Assembly (NCBI GenBank): GCA_938073845.1
Contig: CALJEO010000102.1
Coordinates: 1 to 6,103, forward strand
DNA: 6,103 bases
Origin: an uncultured archaeon
GTDB taxonomy: Archaea; Korarchaeota; Korarchaeia; Korarchaeales; Korarchaeaceae
Reading direction: 5' to 3'
The notes below the pieces were generated by a model, which saw only the letters and a program-made list of their open reading frames with translations, did no database searches and had not been told where the DNA came from. A program made the translations under genes and the position numbers. This document shows positions 4,812 through 6,103 of this stretch, in pieces (the first letter of the stretch is position 1; each line of letters begins with the position of its first letter).

Positions 4812-5753
4812 GACCTCAGCCACAACTGGTACGCAGATTTCCAGCAGCCTCCCATCCCTGTAAATTTTTAGGTCCACACAATCGGATCCGTAGAGGTCCT
4901 CCAACGTGTTCCTGAGGTCACTCGCCTTCGCCATCCTCCTCCCCCCGGCCTCGAGTATCACATCCCCCGGCTTCACCCCCTTCGTGGAGGCTGGAGATCT
5001 CGGCACCACCTGAACGACTATCAGGCCCTCTTTGTAAGGTATATCATACATCTTAGCTATGTTTGGATTGATAGGAGCTACGAATACTCCTATCCAAACC
5101 CTCAAGGGTCTTCCATACCTATCTATTGAGTTCAGGAACCTCTTAACAGAGTTTATGGGTATCGCGAACCCTATCCCCTGAGCGAAGGGTATTATTGCGG
5201 TGGCCACACCGATGGCCTCGCCCGAGCAGTTCACTATGGGTCCCCCGCTGTTCCCAGGGTTTATGGCAGCATCCGTCTGTATGAGGTCGTCCAAGTAAAC
5301 ACCGATCTGCTCATCGATTATCGCCCTCCCAAGGGAGCTCACCACGCCCATCGATACGGAGGTTCCGGTCATGCCCAAAGGAGAGCCCACCGCGAACACC
5401 ACCTCACCCACCCTCACACCATCAGAATCCCCGAGCCTCGCAGCTGGGAAGTTACTCGTGTCAGCCTCTACGAGGGCGAGATCCCTCATGGGATCTGCGG
5501 CCAGCACCCTGCCCCTGCTGCTAGATCCATCGCTGAACACGAGGTTTATCTCCTTAGCCCTCGCCACAACGTGGGCGTTCGTCGCCACAAGACCTTCCCT
5601 CACGATGAACCCTGAGCCGGCGCCTTGAAGGACCCTTGGGCCGAAGAAGAGCGATATCTCGGGCACGGATGTGTAGACCGTCGTGACGCACCTGGTCACT
5701 TCAGATACCATACCAGATATCTTAAGGCTTATTTCCCTCAAGTCGATCTCCAT
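4806..5753 (-). CDS. HtrA/Deg-like serine protease with PDZ domain
   Basis: A 315-residue trypsin-like protease followed by one PDZ domain, the DegP/DegS/HtrA layout. The triad is complete: His61 in ATNAHVV, Asp91 in MRDLALV, Ser169 in NPGNSGGP. The preceding [11 protein letters not shown] and the AVGSPLG motif (121-127) are family hallmarks. The PDZ covers about residues 219-310, with WIGVFV, the carboxylate-binding region near KEGLIVVQV, and GVKPGDVIL. HtrA proteins degrade misfolded proteins, sometimes also acting as chaperones. Most are exported; here the N-terminus ([13 protein letters not shown]) has neither signal peptide nor membrane helix, so a cytoplasmic location is inferred. ATG 5753 follows a TATA box and has no Shine-Dalgarno, suggesting a leaderless message. 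The 3' end overlaps ridA by 6 bp, tail to tail. Confidence 0.93.
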   Translation of the reverse strand: MEIDLREISLKISGMVSEVTRCVTTVYTSVPEISLFFGPRVLQGAGSGFIVREGLVATNAHVVARAKEINLVFSDGSSSRGRVLAADPMRDLALVEADTSNFPAARLGDSDGVRVGEVVFAVGSPLGMTGTSVSMGVVSSLGRAIIDEQIGVYLDDLIQTDAAINPGNSGGPIVNCSGEAIGVATAIIPFAQGIGFAIPINSVKRFLNSIDRYGRPLRVWIGVFVAPINPNIAKMYDIPYKEGLIVVQVVPRSPASTKGVKPGDVILEAGGRRMAKASDLRNTLEDLYGSDCVDLKIYRDGRLLEICVPVVAEVL

Positions 5754-5779
5754 GGAGGTCCAATCTCTAGAGCTGACCC

Positions 5780-5797
5780 CTTATATAACCTTCACCT
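5780..5797 (-). promoter_or_regulatory. TATA/BRE promoter of the HtrA-like protease gene
   Basis: On the minus strand GGTGAAGG (BRE-like) is followed by TTATATAA, a canonical TATA box centred about 31 nt before ATG 5753. This predicts a leader of about 5 nt. The box begins 18 bp after the stop of the methyltransferase gene. Confidence 0.65.
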
Positions 5798-5805
5798 CAG
5801 GGGAG

Positions 5806-6103
5806 CTATGCCTCGACCAAATAGATCCCGACAGGGAGGTCACCGTACCTGGCTTCGTACTCAATCAGCTTTGGGAAGAGGTTTCTGGCATGCCTCCTGA
5901 ACACTTCCCTCTCCCTAGTTATCACCACCATCCTCCGCTTGAGCACGGAGCTAACGGACTCGAGGAAAGCTGAGTAAAGCCTCTCCATAGCGCCTCTTCT
6001 CCCTATCCTGAGGCCGTATGGTGGGTTCGTGACGACGTAATCCACCTCATCGAGGTACTCATTCACCCTCTCAGCGTACCCCTGGATGAGCTCAGGGTGT
6101 ATG
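5806..6103 (-). CDS. NPPY-type RNA methyltransferase, C-terminal part (runs off right edge)
   Basis: About 98 C-terminal residues are visible; the frame stays open to the right edge (IHPELIQGYAERVNEY... precedes an internal GTG at 6066, which is not the real start). Motif IV, TNPPYGLRIG, is the amino-methylating active-site motif of SAM-dependent N2-guanine/N6-adenine methyltransferases. The following GAMERLYSAFLESVSSVL and VVITRER resemble the archaeal Trm14/TrmG10 and UPF0020 (THUMP-linked) enzymes that methylate guanine in tRNA. HPELI may be the end of the motif that contacts the SAM ribose. The SAM-binding glycine loop and any THUMP domain lie outside the window, so the exact substrate (tRNA m2G6 or m2G10, or rRNA) cannot be assigned. 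The gene ends just upstream of the protease promoter on the same strand. Confidence 0.8.
   Translation of the reverse strand, partial: IHPELIQGYAERVNEYLDEVDYVVTNPPYGLRIGRRGAMERLYSAFLESVSSVLKRRMVVITREREVFRRHARNLFPKLIEYEARYGDLPVGIYLVEA

Noticed and set aside
5371..5973. Plus-strand frames opposite the protease and methyltransferase genes
   Set aside because: Shadows of the HtrA-like and NPPY methyltransferase coding sequences.

Overview
The window reads as archaeal, most likely a thermophilic member of the TACK group (a korarchaeal or thermoproteal relative). The signs are A/T-rich TATA elements about 30 nt ahead of several starts with almost no leader, GTG starts, Shine-Dalgarno sequences of the GGAGGTG/GGTGAT type, heavy AGG (Arg) and ATA (Ile) use, very tight packing, and archaeal-type protein families. 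The sequence alone does not fix the genus.

Layout. At the left edge is the N-terminal part of a CBS-domain protein (minus strand). Next is a minus-strand pair read right to left: a CPA2-type Na+/H+ (or K+/H+) antiporter, then a small FlK-like hotdog thioesterase. Their frames overlap by about 50 bp. A 250-bp divergent intergenic region follows, with a TATA box for each side and two small inverted repeats. To its right (plus strand) is a probably exported five-bladed beta-propeller protein resembling the GH43/GH32 glycosidase fold. Positions 3215-4359, which have no usable open frame, hold a full-length but heavily decayed threonine ammonia-lyase gene (ilvA/tdcB type with a C-terminal ACT domain). 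It has about 15 frame changes and at least six in-frame stops. Immediately downstream is an intact ridA, whose product clears the reactive enamine/imine that threonine ammonia-lyase makes. Converging on ridA, with a 6-bp overlap at the stops, is an HtrA/Deg-type serine protease lacking a signal peptide. At the right edge is the C-terminal part of a NPPY-type RNA methyltransferase.

How the genes relate. The antiporter and thioesterase look co-transcribed. The dead ilvA and live ridA were probably a functional pair; ridA now has its own TATA box and ribosome binding site. This is the most informative observation here: enamine detoxification is kept after the neighbouring enamine-producing enzyme was lost. 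The other genes show no clear shared pathway. I see no tRNA, rRNA, CRISPR array or insertion sequence.
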